8,429 bases of DNA from Anderseniella sp051010195 (GCA_051010195.1 JBPCVV010000256.1:1-8429); one strand, 5' to 3'. Positions 1 to 7,171 are shown, counted from the stretch's first letter. The notes: generated from the letters alone by a model not told the origin. Numbers and translations are program-made.

Positions 1-1247
1 GGCGCACTGCCTTCTTCCTGACGGATATCGATTTTCTCAAAGAAATCCAGTCCGGTCAGTCGGCGGCGTGCGCGGTCAATCAGGATACGGTTGTACGCAT
101 CGCCTTCGACAATGTTGAGCTCCCGGCGGATCACTTCGTCCAGCGTACGCACATTGCCCACAATATCGATCCGCTCGACATAGACCCGCGGACCTTCTTC
201 CAGATTGTAGGTAATGCTGAGCTGACGGCTGGCGGGATCCCGGTCGATCTTGGGCCGAGCCCGGGCAAACGCAAAGCCCGACTTGCCGGCTTCCAGCGTC
301 ATTCGCTCGACCGTCTTGTCGGTCTTGCTGGCATCGTAGACATCGCCGGTGGTTTCCACCACCGCGTCCTGCAGGGCCTGCGGATCAATCGATGTGTTGC
401 CGGTATTCACAGAGACATTGCTGATTGTGTACTGGGGACCTTCATTGATCAGGAACGAGACGGCGAAGCTGCTACCATCCGGCAGCAGTTGCGCGTCCGC
501 CGACACGATCTCCACATCGGCAAAACCATTCTTCAGATAATGCCGGCGCAACAGTTCCTTGTCGAAGTTCAACCGGTCTGGATCGTAATTGTCCGTGGTC
601 GAGAAAAACTTCCACCATACCGATTCGGACGTTGTGATCACCGACGCAAGCTGACTGTCGGAAAACGCATCGTTGCCCTGGAACTGGATACTCTCGATAC
701 CCGTCTCGGAGCCTTCGTTCACGACATAAACAAGGTTGACGCGGTTCTGGCCGAGCGGCTCAAGGCGCGGAGTGACAACCGCGTTGAAATAACCGGAACG
801 ACGATACAGTGTCTGCAGGCGCTGAACATCCTGCTGCGCGCGCGCGCGTGTATAGATCGTGCGGTCCTTGAGCTTGATTTCAGCTTTCAGCTTTTTGTCG
901 TCCAGCTCACTGTTGCCCTGAATTTTGACATCATTCACGAGCGGGTTCTCTTCGACCTGAACAACAACAGCCGAGCCACGGCGGAACATCCGCACATCGG
1001 AGAAAAATCCTGTCTGGAACAACGCTTTCACGGACGCGTCAATCTGGGCGTCGGTTACCTGTTCGCCGGCATTGAACTGCATGTAGGCACGAATCGTGTC
1101 CGGTTCGACGCGTGCATTGCCTTCAACAATGATGCCGGTGATGGCCTGCGCAAAAGCTGACTGCGGCGCCACCAGCTGCAAGGCAGCCGGCAACACAACC
1201 CCCATTGCCAGTATCAGCTTGGCTGTTTTTACAAACGAATTGCCCAT
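1..1247 (-). CDS. bamA: BamA, outer membrane protein assembly factor (5' part, cut by left window edge)
   Basis: BamA is the central subunit of the BAM complex, which folds and inserts beta-barrel proteins into the outer membrane. The first 415 codons are present, so the signal peptide and periplasmic POTRA repeats are visible but the C-terminal barrel lies outside. Residues 1-33 form a signal peptide with a hydrophobic core at about 11-27 and a likely cleavage site after AFA (31-33). POTRA-like units follow at about 36-99, 104-178, 183-269, 272-351 and from 354. They show recurrent family patterns such as IIVEGNARVEPDTIR, GFFSDVRMF, VKIQGNSELDD, LYRRSGYFNAVV, IQFQGNDAFSDSQL, YLKNGFADVEI and IDIVGNVRTLDEVIRREL. 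The ATG at 1247 is chosen because an in-frame stop lies 15 bases upstream of it and a signal peptide follows directly. The Shine-Dalgarno sequence is weak (GGGGTGA, rather far upstream). It follows rseP by 169 bases, a common alphaproteobacterial pairing. Identity is very secure. Confidence 0.96.
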   Translation of the reverse strand, partial: MGNSFVKTAKLILAMGVVLPAALQLVAPQSAFAQAITGIIVEGNARVEPDTIRAYMQFNAGEQVTDAQIDASVKALFQTGFFSDVRMFRRGSAVVVQVEENPLVNDVKIQGNSELDDKKLKAEIKLKDRTIYTRARAQQDVQRLQTLYRRSGYFNAVVTPRLEPLGQNRVNLVYVVNEGSETGIESIQFQGNDAFSDSQLASVITTSESVWWKFFSTTDNYDPDRLNFDKELLRRHYLKNGFADVEIVSADAQLLPDGSSFAVSFLINEGPQYTISNVSVNTGNTSIDPQALQDAVVETTGDVYDASKTDKTVERMTLEAGKSGFAFARARPKIDRDPASRQLSITYNLEEGPRVYVERIDIVGNVRTLDEVIRRELNIVEGDAYNRILIDRARRRLTGLDFFEKIDIRQEEGSA

Positions 1248-1416
1248 GAACGAGCTATCTCACCCCAAAAAGTGCGTCTGACCCAACTACCCACTCGCTG
1301 CCAGAAGCTTACCGATAATCTACGCTGATTTGCAACGTTTTAGAAGCCTGAGTGCCTGTTTTTTTTCATGGCTTTACGGCGAAATTCGGATATTTTTCCG
1401 ACCACCAACTTCACAA
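1248..1416 (-). promoter_or_regulatory. rseP-bamA intergenic region (bamA leader, possible weak promoter)
   Basis: This 169-base gap separates the rseP stop from the bamA start and holds no convincing gene. A 5-bp perfect dyad (TCGGA/TCCGA, 1386-1390 with 1397-1401, 6-base loop) lies just after rseP but has no T run, so it is not an intrinsic terminator. The best promoter-like pair on the minus strand is TTGCAA (1330-1335) and TAAGCT (1306-1311) with an 18-base spacer. The second hexamer matches the sigma-70 consensus at only three of six positions. No GGAAC-type ECF -35 was seen. A separate bamA promoter is plausible given the gap length but is not shown by the sequence. Confidence 0.25.
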
Positions 1417-2532
1417 TCAGGTCAAGTCATTCCACGTCGCGAAGACCATTAGCGCAATAACCAGCGCGAATCCCACCTTATATCCGAATTCCTGAGCTTG
1501 CGGGCCCAGCGGCTTGCCCCTTACCGCTTCGAAAAAATAGTACATAAGATGCCCGCCATCCAGCATCGGAATGGGGAAAAGGTTAATCAAACCTATAGAC
1601 ACCGACAGCAACGCCACCAGCTGAATCAGTGCAAACGCGCTGATTGAGGCCGCTTCGCCCGCTATTTGGGCGATTTTTATGGGTCCGGACAGCTGATCGG
1701 GCGCCTCATTACCGATCACCACACCCTTCAGATAACTTAAGGATCGCGTAATGATGAACCATGTTTCATCCACAGCCCGGCTCACCGACGCCACAAGGCC
1801 AAGCCTTTCAACTCGCACCACCTGGTCCGACCCCCGCGACACGCCCAGCAGGCCGATGCGAATCTTGTTGCCGGACGGATCGACAATTTCCTTTGATTCC
1901 GGTGTGGCGGTCAGTTCTATCGATCGGCCTTCACGATCGACCTTGAACACCATGACCGTCCCTGCCGAAACAGAAACGATGCGTTGGACGTCGGTAAACG
2001 ATTCGATTTTGCGGCCGTCGATTTCCGTAATCAAATCGCCGGGCAGGAAACCGGCCTCCGATGCCGCCGAGTTCTCCACCACCGAAGCCACTTTTGGCTG
2101 GGTGATGGGAATGCCGGCAAGCATGAACATCAGGGCGAAAACTACAATGGCAAGCACAAAGTTCGCCATCGGGCCGGCCACCACAATCAGTGCCCTGCGC
2201 CACAGGGAAGCGGTATGAAAATCTCCCGGCTTGGCTTCAGCCAGCGCCTGTTCCGAAGGCATCGAGGCTGCATTGGCATCACCGGCGAATTTGACGTACC
2301 CGCCCAGCGGCAGCCAGCCGATTTTCCAGTAGGTGCCGTACCGGTCCACAAAACCGCCGATTGACCGGCCAAACCCGATGGAGAATGTCTCGACCCGCAC
2401 GCCACACAGTCGCGCGGTTTTGAAGTGTCCGTATTCATGCACAAACACGATAACCGAAAGCACCCCGATGAAGGCGACAATAGCCAGGCCGACTTCAAAT
2501 ACAGAACCGGTCAAAAACGCACCGAAATCCAT
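1417..2532 (-). CDS. rseP: RseP family site-2 intramembrane zinc metalloprotease
   Basis: RseP-type (M50) proteases cut single-pass membrane proteins inside the inner membrane, classically an anti-sigma factor in regulated envelope-stress signalling. The Caulobacter relative MmpA cuts the polarity factor PodJ. Numbered from the ATG at 2532 (371 aa), the zinc motif HEYGH is at 32-36 in the first membrane helix. PLGGYVKF is at 75-82, GPMANF at 120-125 starts the second hydrophobic region, one PDZ domain spans about 143-215, and NLFPIPMLDGGH at 317-328 supplies the third zinc ligand (Asp325). A last hydrophobic helix is near 350-366. A single PDZ and a length near 370 fit alphaproteobacterial members; the E. 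coli enzyme is about 450 aa with two PDZ domains. An in-frame TTG lies directly before the ATG. GGAG sits 8 bases before the ATG and 5 before the TTG, so ATG is preferred. All catalytic residues are intact. The natural substrate cannot be told from this window. Confidence 0.96.
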   Translation of the reverse strand: MDFGAFLTGSVFEVGLAIVAFIGVLSVIVFVHEYGHFKTARLCGVRVETFSIGFGRSIGGFVDRYGTYWKIGWLPLGGYVKFAGDANAASMPSEQALAEAKPGDFHTASLWRRALIVVAGPMANFVLAIVVFALMFMLAGIPITQPKVASVVENSAASEAGFLPGDLITEIDGRKIESFTDVQRIVSVSAGTVMVFKVDREGRSIELTATPESKEIVDPSGNKIRIGLLGVSRGSDQVVRVERLGLVASVSRAVDETWFIITRSLSYLKGVVIGNEAPDQLSGPIKIAQIAGEAASISAFALIQLVALLSVSIGLINLFPIPMLDGGHLMYYFFEAVRGKPLGPQAQEFGYKVGFALVIALMVFATWNDLT

Positions 2533-2699
2533 CAATCAATCTCCGTTAATGCGGCGCGTTCGCGCACGTCCCGTTGCTATGGCCATAGTCAGCAGCAATA
2601 TAAGGTTCCGGCTATTTCGAACCCGGACACCACACGCTATTGTCTGCAGGTCCAGGTTTGCAAACCCGTTCACACTCTCACCAACCATGCTCACGCTGT
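2533..2699 (-). promoter_or_regulatory. dxr-rseP intergenic region rich in palindromes
   Basis: Within 167 bases there are two perfect 12-bp palindromes, GGTTTGCAAACC (2655-2666) and CTATGGCCATAG (2577-2588). There is also a 5-bp dyad GGTTC/GAACC (2604-2608 with 2619-2623, 10-base loop) and a GC-rich dyad GCGCG/CGCGC (2554-2558 with 2561-2565) about eight bases upstream of the rseP Shine-Dalgarno GGAG. None is followed by a T run in the direction of transcription, so I see no terminator. They could be protein binding sites or folded leader RNA; the sequence alone does not decide. Confidence 0.3.
2536..2688 (-). CDS. Possible small ORF (50 codons) between dxr and rseP
   Basis: An ATG frame of 50 codons starts 11 bases after the dxr stop and ends in TGA three bases before the rseP ATG (the junction reads TGATTGATG), so it fills the gap. 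The predicted peptide begins MVGESVNGFANL, has a short hydrophobic stretch LILLLTMAIATG and ends in a basic tail RARTRRINGD. I do not recognise any family. Against it: no clear Shine-Dalgarno sequence (only GTGAG just before the ATG), a hydrophobic run short for a membrane helix, and a frame that also stays open into the end of dxr, as chance frames do. It may be an untranslated leader, or a translated leader that couples translation into rseP. Treat as a hypothesis. Confidence 0.2.
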   Translation of the reverse strand: MVGESVNGFANLDLQTIACGVRVRNSRNLILLLTMAIATGRARTRRINGD

Positions 2700-3887
2700 T
2701 TAACTGTGCAATTGGCTTGCCAATTCGCCAGCCTTGTTGCGCGCATATGAATCCGCTTGCCACACATCGTCAAGTGAAGACATCGAAACAATCATGTTTT
2801 CACGCTCGGCCTGGTCGATTGTATCAGCTACCAGCCGGGTTATATCAAGAAAACGCAGCTTTTCCTGCAAAAACGCCGCAACCGCGATTTCGTTGGCAGC
2901 ATTCAGTATGGTTGTTGCATTGCCGCCTCTGGCCAGCGCCGAGCGCGCCAGGTCAATCGCAGGAAACCGGTCATTGCCCACCGGCTCGAAGGTCAGGCTG
3001 CCGATCTGTGCCAGATCGAGCCGGGCCACCGGCGCCGAAATACGCTCCGGATAGGACATCGCATAGGCAATGGGTGTGCGCATGTCCGGCATACCCAGTT
3101 GCGCGATAACCGACCCATCCACATAGGAAACATAGGAATGGATGATTGACTGCGGATGCACGACCACGTCGATTTTTTCAAGGGCCACGGGAAAAAGATG
3201 AAATGCTTCAATGAATTCAAGACCTTTGTTCATCAAGGTTGAGCTGTCGATCGTCACTTTCTGACCCATTGACCAGTTTGGATGCTTCAACGCCGATTGT
3301 AACGTGGCTGTTTCCAGCTGCTCCATTGTCCACGTGCGGAACGGGCCGCCTGACGCGGTCAGGGTCAGCAGGTCGACGCTATCCGTATTGTGGTCTTCGA
3401 AACACTGAAACAGGGCCGAGTGCTCGCTGTCCACCGGAATAATCGTTGCATTGTGCGCTGTCGCAGCCTTTGTAAACACTTCGGCGCCTGAAACCAGGCA
3501 CTCCTTGTTGGCGAGTGCGATCGTGGTCCCCTGCTCCACGGCAGACAAGGTGGGTTTCAGACCGCTTGCCCCGACAATCGCCCCCATGACCATGTCAACC
3601 GGACGTGCCGCAGCCTCGATTACGGCTGTTTCTCCCGCCGCCACCTCGATTTCAGACCCTGCCAGCGCCTCACGCAAATCACCAAGCAGTGTTTCATCCG
3701 CCGTCACCGCCAGTTTTACATTCAGTTCCCGGGCATCCGCCGCCAATTGTGCGACATTGCGATTGGACACCAGCACATCAATGTCAAACCGGTCCCGGTG
3801 GTGGCGGATGATATCGACGGTTGACTGTCCAATCGATCCGGAAGATCCCAGAATACTCAAGGTCTTGCTGGCGGATGAATTACCCAT
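2700..3887 (-). CDS. dxr: 1-deoxy-D-xylulose 5-phosphate reductoisomerase (MEP pathway)
   Basis: Dxr (IspC) converts 1-deoxy-D-xylulose 5-phosphate to 2-C-methyl-D-erythritol 4-phosphate with NADPH and a divalent metal. This is the committed step of the cytosolic MEP route to IPP and DMAPP, and the fosmidomycin target. The 395-aa product is full length (about 398 in E. coli). The NADPH loop GSSGSIG is at 14-20 and ALANKE at 124-129. The metal ligands are Asp153 and Glu155 (PVDSEHSALFQ) and Glu224. TASGGPFR at 177-184, HPNWSMGQKVTIDSS at 202-216, MNKGLE at 219-224, VHPQSIIHS at 243-251 and MPDMRTPIAYA at 266-276 complete the active site and its flexible loop. The ATG at 3887 is well placed before MGNSSASKTLSILGSSG, although no strong Shine-Dalgarno sequence precedes it. 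It lies 56 bases after cdsA and upstream of rseP. Its products feed UppS nearby. Identity is certain. Confidence 0.98.
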   Translation of the reverse strand: MGNSSASKTLSILGSSGSIGQSTVDIIRHHRDRFDIDVLVSNRNVAQLAADARELNVKLAVTADETLLGDLREALAGSEIEVAAGETAVIEAAARPVDMVMGAIVGASGLKPTLSAVEQGTTIALANKECLVSGAEVFTKAATAHNATIIPVDSEHSALFQCFEDHNTDSVDLLTLTASGGPFRTWTMEQLETATLQSALKHPNWSMGQKVTIDSSTLMNKGLEFIEAFHLFPVALEKIDVVVHPQSIIHSYVSYVDGSVIAQLGMPDMRTPIAYAMSYPERISAPVARLDLAQIGSLTFEPVGNDRFPAIDLARSALARGGNATTILNAANEIAVAAFLQEKLRFLDITRLVADTIDQAERENMIVSMSSLDDVWQADSYARNKAGELASQLHS

Positions 3888-3943
3888 GCGTTGAAACTCT
3901 AATCCCGGTTCGTTGTGGCAAAGCTGCTTGATTTGATGTCTGC

Positions 3944-4798
3944 TTACCAGACCACGAGCCCGCTGGCCACGGCTTCCTGCCCGCCGCGAAGATATCCAAA
4001 TGCGGCCGCCGCGACACTCGCGAATATCAACCCGTCAACCCTGTCCAGTACACCACCGTGGCCCGGAATGATCCGGCCGGAATCCTTGACCCCGAAACGC
4101 CGTTTGACCGCAGACTCAAAAAGGTCCCCAAGCTGTTCCAGGACGGCGAGTATTCCGCCAGCAACCAGTAGCGGCCACACCGTGGGCAACTCAGCATACC
4201 ATCCCATCACGGCACTGGCGATGATACCGCCAGTAACCGCGCCAATCAGTCCCGCCCAGGTCTTGTTTGGTGAAATCGTCGGCGCCAGTTTTGGCCCGCC
4301 AATCAGCCTGCCGAATACATAGGCCAGCGTGTCGGCACTCCAGACCACCGCAAACAGCCACAAAACCGCGAACAAGCCGTATTCCGGCGATTGCCGGATC
4401 AAAATCAGAGCCAGCCCTGGCAACGCGATATAGGGAATCCCCAACCAGGCCCAGCGGGAGCCGGACTTGGTGCGAAACATTTCCGCAACCAGGCTAATGG
4501 CCCAGCACGCGGCTATGACCTGAAGCGCGGTGGCGGTGCCGGCACGCGACACAACCAGGACAGCCCCGATGGCCGCAAGCGCATGCAGGGCAAACTGAAA
4601 CTGTGATCCGCGATGCACCATGCGGCACCATTCGGCCGCCATGACCACGGCAATCATCGCGATACCAAGTTCGAACCAGACACTTCCCGCCCACACACCA
4701 AGCAATGCGACCGGTATCAGCACCAGCGCTGCTGCAACGCGCACACCCAGTTCATGTGTCACAAATCGTCCAGTGGGTTTGTTGGCCGAAGGGGTCAT
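3944..4798 (-). CDS. cdsA: Phosphatidate cytidylyltransferase (CDP-diacylglycerol synthase)
   Basis: CdsA is a polytopic inner-membrane enzyme that joins phosphatidic acid and CTP to give CDP-diacylglycerol, the precursor of bacterial phospholipids. Numbered from the ATG at 4798 (284 aa), there are several hydrophobic helices from about residue 20. The conserved SADTLAYVFGR (154-164) and ISPNKTWAG (175-183) follow. The family signature is near the C-terminus: SAVKRRFGVKDSGRIIPGHG from 229, then GVLDRVDG, with Lys238-Asp239, HGG at 247-249 and DRVD at 252-255. The frame could extend 19 codons to a TTG at 4855, six bases past the uppS stop. That extension is proline- and arginine-rich, has no family resemblance I can see and no Shine-Dalgarno, so the ATG is preferred. 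The ATG itself has only a weak upstream purine run (GCGGG). Length fits the family. The gene lies between uppS and dxr as usual in this group. Confidence 0.96.
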   Translation of the reverse strand: MTPSANKPTGRFVTHELGVRVAAALVLIPVALLGVWAGSVWFELGIAMIAVVMAAEWCRMVHRGSQFQFALHALAAIGAVLVVSRAGTATALQVIAACWAISLVAEMFRTKSGSRWAWLGIPYIALPGLALILIRQSPEYGLFAVLWLFAVVWSADTLAYVFGRLIGGPKLAPTISPNKTWAGLIGAVTGGIIASAVMGWYAELPTVWPLLVAGGILAVLEQLGDLFESAVKRRFGVKDSGRIIPGHGGVLDRVDGLIFASVAAAAFGYLRGGQEAVASGLVVW

Positions 4799-4861
4799 CT
4801 TTGCAGTTACCCGCCGCCTGTGCCTGAAAGGGCTGTACCACGGAGGCGAACCCAAAGAGTA

Positions 4862-5647
4862 TCAAGCCAACGCGGCAGCATTGACACATCCGCCATAGCG
4901 GCGTTGACGGCCGGAGAACTCGGCAAGGGCGCGCTGGTAGGTTTCAGCGTCAAAATCGGGCCAGTGCTCGTCAACAAACACCAGTTCGGTGTAAGCCATT
5001 TGCCACAAAAGGTAATTTGAAATTCGCTTCTCACCGCTGGTGCGGATCAACATGTCTGGCTCAGGCACATCGGGCACATACATGTGGGCTGCGAAACTGG
5101 CTTCATCGATCTCTTCAGGCGACATTTCCCCACGCGCCACCTTCTCAGCCATTGCGCGCGCGGTGCGTGCGATTTCCGTGCGCCCGCCATAATTGAAAGC
5201 CACCACCAGATTGAGCCTGTTGTTCAACGCTGTGAGTTTTTCACACTCGTCGATCATGCCGACTATGTCGTCATCGAGCCCATTGCGTTCGCCAATTACA
5301 CGAATGCGCACACCGGCTGAATGCAGCTCTGCAACATCCTGACGGATAAACCGCCGAAGCAAGGAAAACAGGTAGGTGATCTCGGCTTTCGGGCGGCGCC
5401 AGTTTTCGGACGAAAAAGAAAACACAGTGAGATATTCGGTGCCCTGTTCGATCGCTGCGCGCACCAGTCGCCGAACCGCATCGACGCCGTGGCGGTGGCC
5501 TTCGGTACGCGGCAATGAGCGCTGTGTGGCCCAGCGCCCGTTTCCATCCATGATAATCGCTACATGACGCGGATCGGCCCCCGGAGTAGGATCCTGACTG
5601 GCAGGGCGAGGCGTAACGACATGGTCCAGCACAGCTTTTTCCTGCAT
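4862..5647 (-). CDS. uppS: Di-trans,poly-cis-undecaprenyl diphosphate synthase (isoprenyl transferase)
   Basis: UppS adds eight IPP units in cis to farnesyl diphosphate, making the C55 carrier lipid precursor for peptidoglycan and other glycans. It acts in the cytosol or at the membrane surface. Numbered from the ATG at 5647 (261 aa), HVAIIMDGNGRWA at 28-40 holds the catalytic Asp34. GHRHG (50-54) includes His51. FSSENW at 78-83 and Arg85 lie in the substrate pocket, and NYGGR is at 152-156. DMLIRTSGEKRISNYLLWQ at 198-216 and AYTELVF contain the IPP-binding Arg202, Arg208 and Glu221, by alignment to the E. coli residues. RQRRYGG closes the domain. An in-frame GTG at 5659 would add four residues. 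GAAG is six bases before the ATG, and GGGG is about eight before the GTG; both signals are weak, so the start is not settled. All key residues are present. It follows frr after a 181-base leader and precedes cdsA by 63 bases. Confidence 0.96.
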   Translation of the reverse strand: MQEKAVLDHVVTPRPASQDPTPGADPRHVAIIMDGNGRWATQRSLPRTEGHRHGVDAVRRLVRAAIEQGTEYLTVFSFSSENWRRPKAEITYLFSLLRRFIRQDVAELHSAGVRIRVIGERNGLDDDIVGMIDECEKLTALNNRLNLVVAFNYGGRTEIARTARAMAEKVARGEMSPEEIDEASFAAHMYVPDVPEPDMLIRTSGEKRISNYLLWQMAYTELVFVDEHWPDFDAETYQRALAEFSGRQRRYGGCVNAAALA

Positions 5648-5828
5648 CAAAGTCTTCACTCAATCTGCCCCTGGATCAGGATGGCTTCTGTTCAGATCAA
5701 CAAAACTCCAACAATCTGATCGCTTCTGAAGTGTTAGACCAACTTCATCGGATAAATGAAGCCGTGCTACCCTAAACTTTCCCACCATACCGGCCCGTGA
5801 GCCAGCGAAGCATCCGCTTTCTGACACC
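5648..5828 (-). promoter_or_regulatory. frr-uppS intergenic region with overlapping inverted repeats
   Basis: This 181-base gap has no credible gene. It carries three 6-bp perfect dyads: CTTCAT/ATGAAG (5743-5748 with 5756-5761, 7-base loop), TGAAGT/ACTTCA (5727-5732 with 5742-5747, 9-base loop) and TCAGAT/ATCTGA (5692-5697 with 5714-5719, 16-base loop). The first two share bases 5743-5747, so they cannot form together. Closer to frr a weak stem with one G-U pair lies around 5789-5805 and lacks a T run. I see no convincing sigma-70 promoter and no intrinsic terminator. The gap is long for genes in one operon, so a uppS promoter or leader is possible. Confidence 0.3.
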
Positions 5829-6389
5829 TTAGACCTGCATGATCTCGCCGTCTTTGTGATTCAGCAAATCATCAACTGTCTTGATGATTTCATCCGTCAG
5901 GGACTGCACCTGGTCGGACTGCTGTCGGTGTTCGTCTTCCGAAATGTCGCCGTCTTTCTCCATTTGTTTCAGTGTATCCATGCCGTCGCGGCGCACATTG
6001 CGCACCGCCACACGGGCTTTTTCCGCATAGGAATGGGCAACCTTGGTCAGTTCGCGGCGGCGGTCCTCGGTAAGTTCCGGAACCGGGATGCGAATAACCG
6101 CGCCTTCTGCCATTGGGTTGAGTCCCAGACCGGAATTGCGGATTGCCTTGTCCACCGCGGGCGCAAGAGTTTCGTCCCATACCTGGATCGACAACATGCG
6201 CGGTTCCGGCACGGACACCGTACCAACCTGGTTCAACGGCATGACCGAGCCATATGCATCGACCATCACAGGTTCCAGCAACGCCGCTGACGCCCTGCCG
6301 GTGCGCAAACCGGAAAATTCGTTTTTCATGGCATCAACAGCGCCATCCATGCGGCGGCGCAGGTCTTTCATGTCAATTGTAGCGCTCAT
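5829..6389 (-). CDS. frr: Ribosome recycling factor
   Basis: RRF works with EF-G and IF-3 to split the post-termination ribosome complex so that subunits can be reused. The 186-aa product matches the family length (185 in E. coli). The N-terminal helix of the three-helix bundle is at about 2-29 and LRTGRAS at 28-34 marks the hinge. The small beta domain spans about 31-104 (VMVDAYGSVMPLNQVGTVSV, IQVWDETLAPAVDKAI, IRIPVPELTEDRR). The long helices run from about 105 to the end, with the highly conserved RVAVRNVRRD at 126-135. Arg133 corresponds to the functionally important E. coli Arg132. The ATG at 6389 follows AAGAGA by about eight bases. It lies 62 bases after pyrH, an almost universal pairing. 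Identity is certain. Confidence 0.98.
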   Translation of the reverse strand: MSATIDMKDLRRRMDGAVDAMKNEFSGLRTGRASAALLEPVMVDAYGSVMPLNQVGTVSVPEPRMLSIQVWDETLAPAVDKAIRNSGLGLNPMAEGAVIRIPVPELTEDRRRELTKVAHSYAEKARVAVRNVRRDGMDTLKQMEKDGDISEDEHRQQSDQVQSLTDEIIKTVDDLLNHKDGEIMQV

Positions 6390-6421
6390 TGTTCAATCTC
6401 TTTGCAATCGAATTGGCATAC

Positions 6422-6450
6422 CCTGGTGCTTCGCTTACGCAAGCACCCGG
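6422..6450 (-). other. Hairpin immediately after the pyrH stop codon
   Basis: A perfect 7-bp dyad (GGTGCTT at 6425-6431, AAGCACC at 6441-6447) has a 9-base loop that can pair two more bases with one bulge. Two outer C-G pairs (6422-6423 with 6449-6450) lie across a single mismatch. It begins one base after the pyrH stop codon in the 62-base gap before frr. No T run follows on the minus strand, so it is unlikely to be an intrinsic terminator. An mRNA-stability or processing element, or a dispersed intergenic repeat, are possible roles. Confidence 0.5.
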
Positions 6451-6451
6451 T

Positions 6452-7171
6452 TCAAACTGTCACCTCAGTGTAAGTGCCGTCACCATTCAACACCTTGTTG
6501 AACTCTCCACTCTGGCGAATGGAGAACACGAATACCGGAATTGCGTTGTCGCGCGCAAGGGCTATGGCAGCGCCGTCCATGACGCGCAGATTGCGGGCAA
6601 GCATCTCGTCATAGCTCAAAGTTTCAAATCGCTCGGCATTCTTGTCGGTTTTTGGATCAGCCGAATAGATGCCATCGACGCTTGTCCCCTTGAAAAAGGC
6701 ATCGCATTTCAGTTCAGCTGCGCGCAAGGCCGCGGCGGTATCCGTGGTAAAAAACGGATTGCCGGTCCCGGCCGCGCACAGCACCACCTTGCCCTTTTCA
6801 AGGTGCGACAGCGCCCGGGCCCTGGTAAAGGATTCACATACTGTCGGCATGTGGATAGCCGACATGGCACGTGCATCGACACCTTTGGAAATCAGCACGT
6901 CCTGCATTGCCAGGGCATTCATGACCGTTGCCAGCATGCCCATCTGATCCGCGTTGGCGCGATCCATGCCCGACGCCGCGCCGGCCATGCCCCGGAAAAT
7001 GTTGCCACCGCCGATAACCAGCGCAACCTGAACCCCGTTCCTGACCGCCTGAACCACTTCGTCCGCGACGCGGCCTGCCATGTCGAGGTCAATACCGAAC
7101 TCCTTGTCGCCCATCAGCGCCTCTCCCGACACCTTGAGCAGAACTCTCGATAAAGCAGGTCTGGTTGCCAT
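6452..7171 (-). CDS. pyrH: UMP kinase
   Basis: PyrH phosphorylates UMP to UDP with ATP, a cytosolic step of pyrimidine nucleotide synthesis. The bacterial enzyme is hexameric, belongs to the amino-acid-kinase fold and is usually activated by GTP and inhibited by UTP. The 239-aa product is full length (241 in E. coli). LLKVSGEAL at 11-19 contains Lys13 of the phosphate site. VIGGGNIFRG is at 52-61, and DRANADQMGMLATVMNALA at 70-88 contains Asp75 of the UMP site. GTGNPFFTTDTAAALRAAE at 135-153 and DGIYSADP at 166-173 form the nucleotide-binding part. The ATG at 7171 has a good Shine-Dalgarno (GAGGA, about nine bases upstream). The Shine-Dalgarno directly follows the T run of the terminator after tsf, so pyrH transcripts must start upstream of, or read through, that structure. 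frr follows. Confidence 0.98.
   Translation of the reverse strand: MATRPALSRVLLKVSGEALMGDKEFGIDLDMAGRVADEVVQAVRNGVQVALVIGGGNIFRGMAGAASGMDRANADQMGMLATVMNALAMQDVLISKGVDARAMSAIHMPTVCESFTRARALSHLEKGKVVLCAAGTGNPFFTTDTAAALRAAELKCDAFFKGTSVDGIYSADPKTDKNAERFETLSYDEMLARNLRVMDGAAIALARDNAIPVFVFSIRQSGEFNKVLNGDGTYTEVTV

Noticed and set aside
489..1160. 223-codon open frame on the plus strand opposite bamA
   Set aside because: It lies wholly antisense to clear BamA POTRA coding sequence, and its product resembles no family. Long antisense frames are common opposite GC-rich genes.
1340..1369. Nine-residue reading frame (MKKNRHSGF) in the bamA leader
   Set aside because: It has no ribosome binding site and a frame this short is expected by chance.
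2604..2626. tRNA T-arm-like GGTTCGAA sequence on the minus strand
   Set aside because: Only the T-loop-like bases are present. There is no acceptor, D or anticodon arm around it, so it is not a tRNA or tRNA fragment I can support.
2333..3109. 258-codon plus-strand open frame across rseP, the gap and dxr
   Set aside because: It is antisense to two certain genes, its product is low-complexity with many Pro, Arg and Cys residues, and no family is recognised.
6389..7153. 254-codon open frame on the plus strand opposite pyrH
   Set aside because: It mirrors the codon structure of an unmistakable UMP kinase gene and extends into the pyrH-frr gap. No motif or ribosome binding site supports it.
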